Assembly (NCBI GenBank): GCA_045604965.1
Contig: JAZUPB010000036.1
Coordinates: 1 to 64,000 of the forward strand
Direction of reading: 5' to 3'
DNA length: 64,000 nt
From: JAISGQ01 sp045604965
GTDB taxonomy: Bacteria > Bacillota > Clostridia > Oscillospirales > Acutalibacteraceae
Below, piece by piece: positions 16,405 to 25,500 of the stretch. The position numbers and the translations under genes were made by a program. The notes beneath the pieces were generated by a model, which was given only the letters and a program-made list of their open reading frames with translations, was not told the origin of the DNA and ran no database searches. Position 1 is the first letter of the stretch. Every line of letters starts with the position of its first letter.

Positions 16405-16824
16405 TTGCAGGTAGTTAAAATACAGATAAGAAAAGGCAAGGGCGAGAGGGTCAATGCACTCTCTGCCCGAGCTGACAGAGAAAAGGGCATTGAAGGCAGT
16501 ATGCCGCCCAAAACTCCCGAAAGACAGATAAGCCTGATGGCAGGAGAACTCCTACCCGAGATCCGAAATATGGGCGGACACTGCACCTCTCGTTTTGAGG
16601 CTGACATAGAGACAAAGGAGCTTGACTATTCAGCTCTTTCTGTCGGAACAAGACTGAAAACAGGCACAGCTGTTATCGAGATAACAGCTGTTGGCAAAAG
16701 ATGCTTTGACGACTGCCCCATAAGACAAAGGGGAGAACGATGCCCACTGCCGAGACACTGTGCATTCGGGCGCATAACAGAAGACGGAGAAATAACCGTC
16801 GGTGACGAAATAGTTGTTTTATGA
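16405..16824 (+). CDS. MOSC-domain protein
   Basis: 139 residues from a TTG start 5 bases after the dehydrogenase stop. MOSC domains occur in molybdenum-cofactor sulfurases and related proteins and bind the pterin or transfer sulfur. Visible features: QISLMAGELLPEI, ISAVGKRCFDDCP-like cysteine pair and RCPLPRHCAFGRI near the C-terminus, four cysteines in all that suit sulfur transfer. It overlaps the next gene by four bases, so the pair is translationally coupled. Role in maturing the tungsten cofactor is inferred from the operon. Confidence 0.85.
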   Translation: MQVVKIQIRKGKGERVNALSARADREKGIEGSMPPKTPERQISLMAGELLPEIRNMGGHCTSRFEADIETKELDYSALSVGTRLKTGTAVIEITAVGKRCFDDCPIRQRGERCPLPRHCAFGRITEDGEITVGDEIVVL

Positions 16825-17498
16825 CAGGCAGATACAATAAAAACGCAGGACCTCTTTCCGAACAGGAAATCGAAAAACTGCAAAGAAAAAAGGTGTGTGT
16901 TGTCGGATGCGGAGGACTTGGAGGCTATGCTGTTGAGCTTCTTGCCCGAATCGGCGTTGGTATGATCAGAGTCGTTGACGGAGATGTATTTGACGAAACG
17001 AATCTGAACCGCCAGCTGCTCTGCGAAGAAAGCAATATAGGCTTATCCAAGGCACAGGCTGCCGAAAAACGCATAAAAGCAATAAACAGCAGTGTAAAAG
17101 TTGAGACTTTCAACAGATATATGACGGCGGAAGATGCAGAATGCATAGTTGCAGACTGCGATGCAGTGCTCGACTGTCTTGACAGCATTGAATCCCGAAG
17201 GCTTCTTGCAAAGACCTGTGCGGTCAAGCATATCTATCTTGTGCACGGCGCAGTAGGCGGCTGGTGTGCTCAGGTTTCTGTCATACCGCCTGGCAGCGAA
17301 ATACTTGATATTATCTACCCTAAGGGAAGCACACCAAAATCGGGAAATACACTTTCCTTTGTGGCTTCTTTCGCCGCAGCAGTGCAGGTTTCGGAAACAG
17401 TAAAACTGCTGACAGGAAGACCTTTGAACCTTAAAAACAGATTGCTTGTATCCGACCTGCTTGCAGGAACGGAAGAGATATTAGACCTTACAATTTAG
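16821..17498 (+). CDS. MoeB/ThiF/HesA-family adenylyltransferase (E1-like)
   Basis: 225 residues with the nucleotide-binding GCGGLGGYAVELLARIGVG, the VVDGDVFDETNLNRQLL block and DCLDSIESR. Such enzymes adenylate the C-terminal Gly of MoaD or ThiS. It is shorter than MoeB and lacks the paired CxxC zinc motifs usual there, resembling short E1-like proteins in AOR operons. The ATG overlaps the MOSC gene (ATGA). The MoaD-like protein upstream is the obvious partner. Confidence 0.88.
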   Translation: MTGRYNKNAGPLSEQEIEKLQRKKVCVVGCGGLGGYAVELLARIGVGMIRVVDGDVFDETNLNRQLLCEESNIGLSKAQAAEKRIKAINSSVKVETFNRYMTAEDAECIVADCDAVLDCLDSIESRRLLAKTCAVKHIYLVHGAVGGWCAQVSVIPPGSEILDIIYPKGSTPKSGNTLSFVASFAAAVQVSETVKLLTGRPLNLKNRLLVSDLLAGTEEILDLTI

Positions 17499-17511
17499 AA
17501 TATTTAATTAA

Positions 17512-17662
17512 GACATCCGATCCGCAGTGCCTAAGTATGAATGATATACGGTGCTGCGGACGCAGGGTTGATCGGGAAACGGATCAGCCTCCCGTGTTTG
17601 GAAAGGATGGCGTTTTTTCGTCGTGCAAAGCTTTCCGAAACGGAAAGCTTTTTATATTTTTT
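17512..17662 (+). ncRNA. Structured leader RNA with terminator, probable molybdenum/tungsten cofactor riboswitch
   Basis: Three paired elements: P1 CATCC (17514-17518) with GGATG (17605-17609); P2 CCGCAGTGCC (17522-17531) with GGTGCTGCGG (17550-17559), a 10-bp stem with G-U pairs; P3 GGTTGATC (17566-17573) with GATCAGCC (17582-17589). An 11-bp terminator stem (17627-17651) with a T-tract follows. GTTTGGAAAG (17596-17605), partly in the P1 strand, can pair with CTTTCCGAAAC of the terminator, so aptamer and antiterminator exclude each other: a predicted OFF switch. Position between cofactor genes and a MolABC-like transporter suggests the Moco/Tuco class; I cannot confirm the class without a covariance model. 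Confidence 0.62.
17627..17662 (+). terminator. Terminator of the leader RNA
   Basis: AAAGCTTTCCG / CGGAAAGCTTT stem with AAA loop, then TTTTATATTTTTT, ending just before the ribosome site of the transporter operon. Confidence 0.85.
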
Positions 17663-17676
17663 CAGAGGTGATTCTC

Positions 17677-18714
17677 TTGAAAGAAATTCGAACAAGATTA
17701 ACAGCCCTTCTGCTTTGCGCAGTGCTTCTTTTCTTGTGCGCCTGCTCGAGAGGAGAGGTAAAGGAGACGATACCGCCCGAAAGAGCAGTTACCGATGGCT
17801 CGGGAGCAGTGCTGGAGATACCGGAAAGCGGTACCGATATAACGATAGCCTCGGTTTACGCAGTGTCTGTGCCATTCATTGTGGCTCTGGGGCTGTCTGA
17901 CAACGTTGCAGCCATAAACTGCAAGTCCTATTTCTGGACAGACAATGTGCAGGCCCTATCAGATGCAGGCACAGTTGGACGCGGAGTTGTTGATATGGAA
18001 GCACTGGCAGGCTATCGTCCCTATGTGTTTATCCACCGTGCAAACGACAGCAAGACTGCTGATGCGGTAAAAGAACTGGGAATAGATGTGCTCTGCATCA
18101 AGGCAGAAAGTATGGAGGATGTAATATTCACCCTGCGTATGATGGGCAGATACTTTGGGCGTGAAGAACGCGCCGAAGAGGTCATAGCATACATAAACAA
18201 GAAGTACGAGTATATCGACTCCATCACTGCGAACATCCCTGAGGATGAGCGTGTTACCGCTGTTACAATGGGCGGCGAATACGGTCGCATTGCAGGAGAG
18301 GATATGATCCAGTCGTGGATGATAGAAAAAGCAGGCGGTATCTGTGGTGCAAAGGGCATTACAAACGATTGCAACTGGTCACAGATAGGCACCGAGCGGC
18401 TTTTTGAATTAAACCCCGATTTCCTGTTCCTCACAAGCTCCACCACGCTTGATTACACGCAGGAAGAGATAATGTCTGACTCCGCGTGGAGCGCAATGGA
18501 AAGCGTAAAAAACGACCGTGTGCGGCAGATACCTGCAAAAATTGACTCGTGGGATATGCCGGGAGTTGTCAGTGTAATAGGTACAATGTGGATGCTTAAT
18601 CAGATGTATCCTGAGTATTTCACGACCGAGCAGCTTCAGCAGGAAATAGACGAATACTACGCCCTGATGTTCGGCAGAACTTTTGATCCGGAATATCTCG
18701 GTTACAAGCTGTAA
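17677..18714 (+). CDS. Metal/cofactor-binding lipoprotein of a class III ABC transporter (MolA/BtuF-like)
   Basis: 345 residues. The TTG at 17677 follows AGAGGTGA and begins a lipoprotein signal peptide (LLFLCAC, Cys23); the longer frame from 17623 would read through the leader terminator and is rejected. The mature part is a Peripla_BP_2 protein (class III, as in BtuF, FhuD and the molybdate/tungstate binder MolA), with blocks ITIASVYAVSVPFIVALGL, GRGVVDMEALAGYRPYVFI and ELNPDFLFLTSS. Expression is probably set by the leader RNA. Given the tungsten operon upstream, an oxyanion or cofactor-related ligand is likelier than a siderophore, but this is inference. Confidence 0.87.
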   Translation: MKEIRTRLTALLLCAVLLFLCACSRGEVKETIPPERAVTDGSGAVLEIPESGTDITIASVYAVSVPFIVALGLSDNVAAINCKSYFWTDNVQALSDAGTVGRGVVDMEALAGYRPYVFIHRANDSKTADAVKELGIDVLCIKAESMEDVIFTLRMMGRYFGREERAEEVIAYINKKYEYIDSITANIPEDERVTAVTMGGEYGRIAGEDMIQSWMIEKAGGICGAKGITNDCNWSQIGTERLFELNPDFLFLTSSTTLDYTQEEIMSDSAWSAMESVKNDRVRQIPAKIDSWDMPGVVSVIGTMWMLNQMYPEYFTTEQLQQEIDEYYALMFGRTFDPEYLGYKL

Positions 18715-18727
18715 AAAAGGAGTAAGT

Positions 18728-19756
18728 ATGAAAAAAACTGCAGTGAGAAAACAGAATAATAGGCTGCTGTTCCCACTGCTTGCCGTACTTTTGATGTTTG
18801 GTACGGTGATGGCGGTATGTACTGGAAAATACCCCGTCACGCCCATCGAAAGCCTTCGCATACTCTGGGGCGGAATAACGGGAAACACCGATGGCTTTGA
18901 CCTGATGACTGTAAATGTAGTTCTAAAGCTTCGTATTCCGCGCATACTTGCAAGTATGCTGGTTGGTGCGGCGCTGTCAATGTCAGGCGCAGTGTATCAG
19001 GGTGTTTTCAACAACCCTCTTATTTCACCCGATTTTCTTGGCGTTTCTGGTGGTGCATGCGTCGGCGCGGCAATAGCAATACTCCTGTCGCTGCCTTCGA
19101 TTTTTATCCAGAGCTTTGCCTTTGCAGCAGGAGTTATGGCGGTGCTGATTGCACTGCTGATACCTTGGCTTCTGAAAAACCGATCAAATATTATGCTGGT
19201 TCTGTCGGGTATAATCGTCGGCGCGGCTATGTCCTCGATACTTGGCTTTATAAAATATGCTGCAGACCCGGAAACACAGCTTGCTGCTATAACCTATTGG
19301 ACGATGGGCGATTTTTCCGCCATAAAGCTTAACGATGTATGGAGCGTTTTGCCTGCTATGATACCCTCGGCGGCAGTGCTTTTCCTGCTGTCGTGGAGGA
19401 TCGATATACTGTCCCTTGGAGGAGACGAAGCGCGCACTTTAGGCGTGAACGTAAGTCTTGTGCGCACGGTTTCGATACTCTGCGCCACACTGCTCACTGC
19501 AAGTTCGGTGTGCATTGCGGGAACCATCAGCTGGGTAGGACTTGTAGTACCTCATTTTGGAAGAATGCTGGCAGGTCCCAATCACAGCCGTTCATTGCCT
19601 GTGTCGGCAATGCTGGGTGCATTGTTTATGCTCTTTGCAGACACTCTGACGAGAACGGTGTCACAGACGGAAATGCCCGTCAGCATAATAACAGGACTTA
19701 TTGGCGCACCTCTTTATGTGCTTCTGCTTTACAGAGAAAGGAGGCATATGGAATGA
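18728..19756 (+). CDS. FecCD/BtuC-type ABC permease
   Basis: 342 residues, about ten membrane segments, with family signatures RIPRILASMLVGAALSMSGAVYQ and SWVGLVVPHFGRMLAGPNH. The ATG at 18728 follows AAAAAGGAG; the frame from 18683 starts inside the previous gene and is not used. Permeases of this type act as homodimers for vitamin B12, siderophores, heme and, in the MolBCA system, molybdate and tungstate. Its stop overlaps the start of the ATPase gene. Confidence 0.93.
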   Translation: MKKTAVRKQNNRLLFPLLAVLLMFGTVMAVCTGKYPVTPIESLRILWGGITGNTDGFDLMTVNVVLKLRIPRILASMLVGAALSMSGAVYQGVFNNPLISPDFLGVSGGACVGAAIAILLSLPSIFIQSFAFAAGVMAVLIALLIPWLLKNRSNIMLVLSGIIVGAAMSSILGFIKYAADPETQLAAITYWTMGDFSAIKLNDVWSVLPAMIPSAAVLFLLSWRIDILSLGGDEARTLGVNVSLVRTVSILCATLLTASSVCIAGTISWVGLVVPHFGRMLAGPNHSRSLPVSAMLGALFMLFADTLTRTVSQTEMPVSIITGLIGAPLYVLLLYRERRHME

Positions 19757-20532
19757 TATATGAGGTGAATAATCTGAGCTTTAGCTATCCGACATCATCA
19801 CGATTGATACTCGATGATGTGGCTCTTACCCTCGGAGAAGGCGAAATCCTGACCGTTCTCGGACCAAACGGTGCAGGTAAAAGCACGCTGCTTAAATGTA
19901 TGCTGGGATTACTTAAACCGCAGAATGGCGAAATAAAGCTCTGCGGCAATGATCTCTCTGCAATGAAAGAACGTCAGCGAGCCGCCTGCGTCGGATATGT
20001 TCAGCAGATGCAAGGGACGTCATTTGGATATACGGTTTTCGACTATGTACTTATGGGGCGTTCGCCTTTTCTCGGACTATTCGAACGTCCGAACGCCGAA
20101 GATCGGAAAGCTGCAAAAAAGGCACTTTCAGATATGGGCATAGAGCACCTGTCAGAAAGATCGATAAATGAACTCAGCGGCGGCGAGCGGCAGCAGGCGA
20201 TGATAGCGAGAGTGACAGTCGGTAATCCAAAAGCAGTGCTTCTGGACGAGCCTACGGCACACCTTGACTACGGAAATCAGCTTCGAACCCTTCGTATGAT
20301 AAAGAAACTGAAAGATGAAGGCTTTGGAATAATAATGACCACCCACGACCCCAATCACCCGCTGCTGCTTGGGGGAAGAACGGCAATAGTTGACTGCAGC
20401 GGAAAGGTTACAGTCGGCGTTACTGCCGACACAGTAACAGAGGATATACTCAGGAAGGTGTACGGCACCGAGCTTCGATTAAGCTTTATGCCCGAAGCAG
20501 GAAGAACGGTATGTACATACCCTGAAATATAA
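19753..20532 (+). CDS. ABC transporter ATP-binding protein (BtuD/FecE type)
   Basis: 259 residues with Walker A (GPNGAGKST near residue 37), Q-loop (VGYVQQ), signature LSGGERQQAMIAR, Walker B (AVLLDEP) and H-loop (MTTHDPNH). The ATG at 19753 overlaps the permease stop by four bases; the longer open frame from 19339 overlaps the permease gene and is a shadow. It energises the preceding permease. Confidence 0.94.
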   Translation: MIYEVNNLSFSYPTSSRLILDDVALTLGEGEILTVLGPNGAGKSTLLKCMLGLLKPQNGEIKLCGNDLSAMKERQRAACVGYVQQMQGTSFGYTVFDYVLMGRSPFLGLFERPNAEDRKAAKKALSDMGIEHLSERSINELSGGERQQAMIARVTVGNPKAVLLDEPTAHLDYGNQLRTLRMIKKLKDEGFGIIMTTHDPNHPLLLGGRTAIVDCSGKVTVGVTADTVTEDILRKVYGTELRLSFMPEAGRTVCTYPEI

Positions 20533-20548
20533 AAAAGGAGACAAAATT

Positions 20549-21496
20549 ATGAAAAAAATCATTGCAGTACTTCTCGTAATTCTGATGCTCATAGGAGTTT
20601 GCGCCTGTGCAAAGGAGAAGCCCGAAGAAACAAATGCAGCACCCACCGTACAGGTCGTAATAGATGCAGAGATACCTGAATTCTCTGTGCTTGTAAACGG
20701 TGTCGAGGTTACCAACGAAACAATGGCAGACTACACCGTATATTCTGTGCAGACCCATTCGGTCAACAGTCAGGGCACCGAAGATGACAGACTTTATGTA
20801 GGTTATGCCGTAAGCGATGTTTTTGCTGCAGCAGGCATAACAGGAGAATACACCGAGGTAAAAGCTGTTGCTGACGATGGGTATGAAATCGCATACGATG
20901 CAGCAACAGCAGCACTTCCCACAACACTGCTTGCAGTTATCCGCGACGGCGAGCCCTTCAAGAAGGGGCCCTGGTTTGCACCCTGCCACAGCGGAACATC
21001 AGGCGATTATCTCAAGAATGTTGCTTCCATCGGAGTTGATGCAGAGGCTGCACTGCCTGAAGATACTGAGGAGGATTCTGCAGAGACAGGTCTTCCCGAA
21101 ATTCAGGACAGAACCGATAAGGTTACCTTTGGCGAATATAAATTCCTTGTAAACGGAAATGAAGTGACAAACGATACTCTCGCAGGTATTTCCATCTACA
21201 AGATCACCGTAAATGTTGTAAACAGCAAGGGAATAGAATCCGAAGCAACCTACACAGGCTACAGATTTTCCGATGTCCTCACAGTTTGCGGCGTGACCGA
21301 ATTTGATTCTGTCATTGCAGTTGCAGATGACGGCTACGAGTCTCAGATAGACAGCGAAACAGCAAAGAGCGAATACACCCTTCTCGCTATTGAAAAGGAC
21401 AAGGAAACCGGCGAAGGCGGTACTGTATGGGTAGCACCCTGCAAGGAGACCACCTCAGGCAAATACGTAAAGCTTGTTGTCGAAATCAAAGCATAA
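20549..21496 (+). CDS. Lipoprotein with two tandem molybdopterin-oxidoreductase-like domains
   Basis: 315 residues; lipoprotein signal with Cys20. Residues about 45-165 and 195-315 are duplicates: FSVLVNGVEVTNETMADYTVY against YKFLVNGNEVTNDTLAGISIY, YVGYAVSDVFAAAGI against YTGYRFSDVLTVCGV, VADDGYE in both, WFAPCHSGTSGDYLK against WVAPCKETTSGKYVK. The pattern (YTGxxLxDVLxxxGV, DGY) resembles the pterin-binding sulfite-oxidase-fold domain but without its usual cofactor Cys context. Each copy keeps one APC cysteine. It closes the transporter operon, so it may capture a molybdenum/tungsten species outside the cell; function unproven. Confidence 0.75.
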   Translation: MKKIIAVLLVILMLIGVCACAKEKPEETNAAPTVQVVIDAEIPEFSVLVNGVEVTNETMADYTVYSVQTHSVNSQGTEDDRLYVGYAVSDVFAAAGITGEYTEVKAVADDGYEIAYDAATAALPTTLLAVIRDGEPFKKGPWFAPCHSGTSGDYLKNVASIGVDAEAALPEDTEEDSAETGLPEIQDRTDKVTFGEYKFLVNGNEVTNDTLAGISIYKITVNVVNSKGIESEATYTGYRFSDVLTVCGVTEFDSVIAVADDGYESQIDSETAKSEYTLLAIEKDKETGEGGTVWVAPCKETTSGKYVKLVVEIKA

Positions 21497-21586
21497 TATA
21501 CAGATAAATCAAAGTGCGAAACTGAGAATTACGAACGCAGGAGTTTGTGGCATTCTCAAAGCCTGCAGCCCAAAATATTATTTACA

Positions 21587-21740
21587 GATTAGAAAATACT
21601 TAATCCAGTAGAAAAACACAAAAAACTAAAAGCACCAATGGCTTACCTGTGCGATTTTTATCACATAAAGTAAGCCGTTGGTGCTTTTTGTGTTTTTTAA
21701 TGCATAGATAAATACGGCAGGTATTATGCCTGTTTGTTTT
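21587..21740. terminator. Long bidirectional hairpin; second copy of the GGCTTACC repeat
   Basis: AAAAGCACCAATGGCTTAC (from 21624) pairs with GTAAGCCGTTGGTGCTTTT, ending in a T-tract; A- and T-tracts on both sides suit both the transporter operon (+) and the sortase gene (-). The whole block, including flanking TTAGAAAAT and a trailing CGGCAGG..ATGCCTG..TTTTGTTTTGCG, matches 11915-12215 in order but lacks the tRNA/integrase part found there. Confidence 0.7.
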
Positions 21741-21748
21741 GCGTTACT

Positions 21749-22453
21749 TCAGGCAAGTTTTCCCACCAGAACGAATCCTTCTGCACCATTTCCGGCGCAC
21801 AGAGTTACTATTTTATCGTTTTCAGAAACAGAAGCATTGCTGCGGAAGGCGGAGTTTTCAGAAAGCCACGAAAGATAATCTGCAAACTCTGAACTGTCTG
21901 CAAACTCTGTTTTGATGGTATTCGGGATGTTGTCCGTTCTGATGCCTGCATACAGAATAATGGTATGGTTTTTCTCGGGGGTACATATGGTAATTGACGG
22001 AATCAGGTCATAGTAGTCCTGTCTTATGTACTTGTATATGCTGTCAAGTTGTGAACCGCCATAGATTACAGTGTTCTTGTTTGAAAAATCGGCGTTCTGA
22101 GCGGAATCTATATACAAACATCCGAATCGGTTTGCATCACCGGAGAAAAGATGACGTCTGTAGTATTCGTTGTTTTCGCCCTGAACCACAGGGTAGTCAA
22201 TGCCCGTACCCTCAGAGATGATCCAAGCACAAATATCAGTATTCTTATCTCTGAGCAAGTTAAAATCAACAGCAGCAGGAGAAGTGTGCACCTCTGCGGA
22301 AAGTGCCTGATATTTCTTCCGGGCAATTTCCGGCAGATTTCTGTTTATGACAATCATCACGACAGCACCGACGATATGCAGAGCAAGAATCACAAGCACA
22401 ATTGTATAAATGACAGATTTTAGTTTGCTTTTTTTATCTGCTGACTTATTCAA
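21749..22453 (-). CDS. Class B sortase homologue lacking the catalytic His
   Basis: 234 residues: one N-terminal membrane helix (about 14-34), then a sortase B domain (GTGIDYPVVQGENNEYYRRHL, GCLYIDSAQ). Sortases cut a sorting signal and link the surface protein to peptidoglycan. The active-site YGH(N) reads YGG here (Gly133), the Cys is present in TLC (Cys219), and the usual Arg a few residues later (RFVV) is absent (EGFVLVGKL). It therefore lacks two of three active-site residues and is either inactive, an unusual enzyme, or dependent on a partner. It lies 60 bases after a large surface protein gene on the same strand, its probable client. Confidence 0.85.
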   Translation of the reverse strand: MNKSADKKSKLKSVIYTIVLVILALHIVGAVVMIVINRNLPEIARKKYQALSAEVHTSPAAVDFNLLRDKNTDICAWIISEGTGIDYPVVQGENNEYYRRHLFSGDANRFGCLYIDSAQNADFSNKNTVIYGGSQLDSIYKYIRQDYYDLIPSITICTPEKNHTIILYAGIRTDNIPNTIKTEFADSSEFADYLSWLSENSAFRSNASVSENDKIVTLCAGNGAEGFVLVGKLA

Positions 22454-22474
22454 TCAAATCACCTCGTGTTTGAG

Positions 22475-22507
22475 AATCAGGGAGAGGAACAAGTCCTCTC
22501 CCTGATT
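22475..22507 (-). terminator. Stem-loop between the surface protein and sortase genes
   Basis: Perfect 14-bp stem (AATCAGGGAGAGGA and complement) with 5-base loop but no U-tract on the minus strand. Probably a processing or attenuation element giving less sortase than surface protein. Confidence 0.6.
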
Positions 22508-22513
22508 TGTGTG

Positions 22514-25500
22514 TTAATTATCTGAAAGCTCAGTTTCGTCGTTCTTTCTGAACTTCTTCATACTATAAATACACATAAGCATTGCCAGCATTGCGAACTG
22601 CATCACATAGATTGCTGCAACCTCTGCGGTGCTGTCATCGCCGGTCTTCGGAACAGAAGAATCATTTTCGGAAGGTTTGTTTTTCTCATTGATAAACGAT
22701 GCCTTTGATCCATCTTCAGCGATAGTGCCGGATTCACCGGTGGAGGTCATTTTATAGCCTTTGGTGTCGGTTTCGGTAACCTTATAGGCAATACCTGCCG
22801 GCAAACCATAGATGACAGCAGTTTCACCGTGAGCAAGTTCAATGGTGTCACCGCTCTTGACGGTTGTAATCGCTCTTGTCTTGCTGTTGACGATTTTATA
22901 CTCATAACTTCCGTCGGCAGAAAACTCCACCTTAAATGGGAATTTGAGTGTTGTATCAGCCTTATTGCCGGTTACCTTATTGCTGATTTCCAGATTGCCT
23001 GTGGCAGCAGGAGGTTCAACAGAAGACGAATTATATGTGTTGGAGAAAGCGGCAACAGACGGAGTGGAGGAGATGATTCCCTCAATCTTCAGGGAAGCAG
23101 GGGAAGTGACAAAATTCTCAGCTTCGTCCTGTGTTACAGTAAATGCAGTGCTTACAGGAATACCGGAAATTGTGATTTCCTCATTGTCCTTGAGGGTGAT
23201 CTTGTCTCCGGACTTAATTGTACCCGAGGCAGAACCGGTATAGGAATATACATCTGCATTGTCAAAGGTTACAGTGTATATAAATTCTGCGTCAGCGGGA
23301 GCATTATCGCCGATTACTGTGTTGGAAACAGTCAATGCACCGCGATGAACAGGCGCTGCCAGTTCAATCTTAATGTAAATATTACCATCGGGAGCAACAG
23401 TATATTTTCCGTCAGCTGAGGTGAGTGTGTTGGTCTGCGAAGCAGCTGTTGTGCCGGAATATACATTTGAAATAGTGTAATCATCGTTGGGGTTAACGGT
23501 AAATACGAACTCTTCACCCTCAACAACTTTTCCGATTTCTGTAAAGTCAGATTCGGAAATCACTGTTCCGTTAATTTTAGCAGAGCCGACAGTTGTAATA
23601 GCATAAATAGTGTACTCATCGGGGATAGGTTCGTAGTTTACAGTTATACGCATATCCTTGCCGGTGGGTACTGTTTCAGCAAGCTTGAAAGTGTTTTTGC
23701 CGGTGGGATAATCCTCCGAAGGCATAGTCACCGCATTTGGAGCAACAGTCCATGCGGAATCATCAGCAGAATCCTGAGGACGGGTTTCAACGGTGATGCT
23801 TTCGATATAGTAGCCACTCTTTGCAGAGGCAACCAGAGATATTTCTCTGCCGGGAGTAATCGCACGTGTAAGCTCATTGGCATTATTTGCGAGCTTGCCG
23901 CTGCGTTTGTTGGTGCTCTTGATGATTTTCTGTCCGTTTTCGTTGACTACATCAATACCGGTATAATCAACAGCCTCGGCAACAGTTGCCGTTTCAGAGG
24001 TGTGGCGCAGTGTTACATCCATACCCTCTGCGTAAATAACGTGGAAACGAATGTCCTTGTCGGTGGGCATAGCGGCGTTGATGTCGTAACGATAAGAAGT
24101 GTAGAAACCGGCAGATTCGTCGGCATAGTACAGAGGTTCTTCGTCAGACATATCAACCACTGGCTTTCCGCCGATGGCCCATTCTGTCCAGTTGTCATCG
24201 CTCTCATCCTCGTGAGGACGGGAATATGCGACGATGCGGTCGACGCAGTAGCCCTTGCGCGGAGTTACCTGAATATATAATTCGCTTTCAGGGTCAATAG
24301 AAACAGAGCCGCTGAGCTTTGTTTCGGTGAGGGAAATGCGGCGAGCTTTATTTGATGTGAGTTTGGAAAGATCATGCAATGTGGTTCGATATGCCATACC
24401 ATCGGGAGCATTGCCGTCCTCGTCAGAGTGCATAAGCTGAACATCAGTGCCGTCACCGTAATATACAGTGATTCGTATGTCTTTATCCTCAGGTGTCGGC
24501 TTGGAAACAGTGAATTTCTGACGGTAGTATACATCGCCGGATTCCTCAACATATTCTTCGCCATCCAGAAGAACATCGGCATCCCACTCGGTCCAGCCGT
24601 TATCGGACGCATAATCTGCAGTATCCTTCGGAGCACATTCAAGTTTGATAGACTTTACACACTTGCCGACATTAGGGTTGGTTGTTATGGTTATGGTAGA
24701 ATCATACCCAACAGTATATGGGGATTGGAAATAGGTGAAGGTGGTGGATCGGCCTTCGATAATGCCTTTGTTGTAAGGGCTGATGCCGCCCATGCCGCCG
24801 GAGGGAACGCTCCGAACAAGAGTGCGGTACGCTTCATCTTCCGGCGCAGTTTTTGTGCCGTCTTTGTAATGATAAACACCAAGACGCACACCAGGTTCAT
24901 AGACAACAGTCACACGTGCTTCGGTATCGGCAGGGACAGGTTCTTTAGTCAGATAAATCTCCCAGCCCTCGCTCGTTTCGCCGTAGAACTCGATCATAGG
25001 GCTGCCGTCGGTATCGTTCCAGCGTGTCCATTCGGTGGTGCCTCTTGCACGTGTTTCGATGTAGCAATCATATACGCAACACAGAGCGTTAGGTGCGGCA
25101 ACAGTACCCACACGGGCATTATCGGGATAGTTGCCCATAACACCGCCGCCAATTTCGCTTGGTGCAAGACGTTCGCCGAAGTAGCCCTGATAGAGATTGG
25201 CGTAACTGATTGTGCCGTCCTTCTTCAGCGTTGCCATTGTGGTGCTGTAATCCGGGCGTCCGAGTTCGCCGGGTGCTCCGCCGGTCTTATTCATATGACG
25301 GAGATAAAAGTCGTTATATGGCTTGTATACTATTGTTACCTGTGTTTCGATATTCTCGGGAACCCCTTCCTTGGTGAGAAAAATCTCCCAGCCCTCGGAG
25401 GTAGTTCTGTAATATTCAAGCATCGAGGAACCGTCGGAATCCTTCCAGAGTTCCCAATCGTCGGTACCTTTCTCACGTTTCTCAATATAGTAATCTGCAA

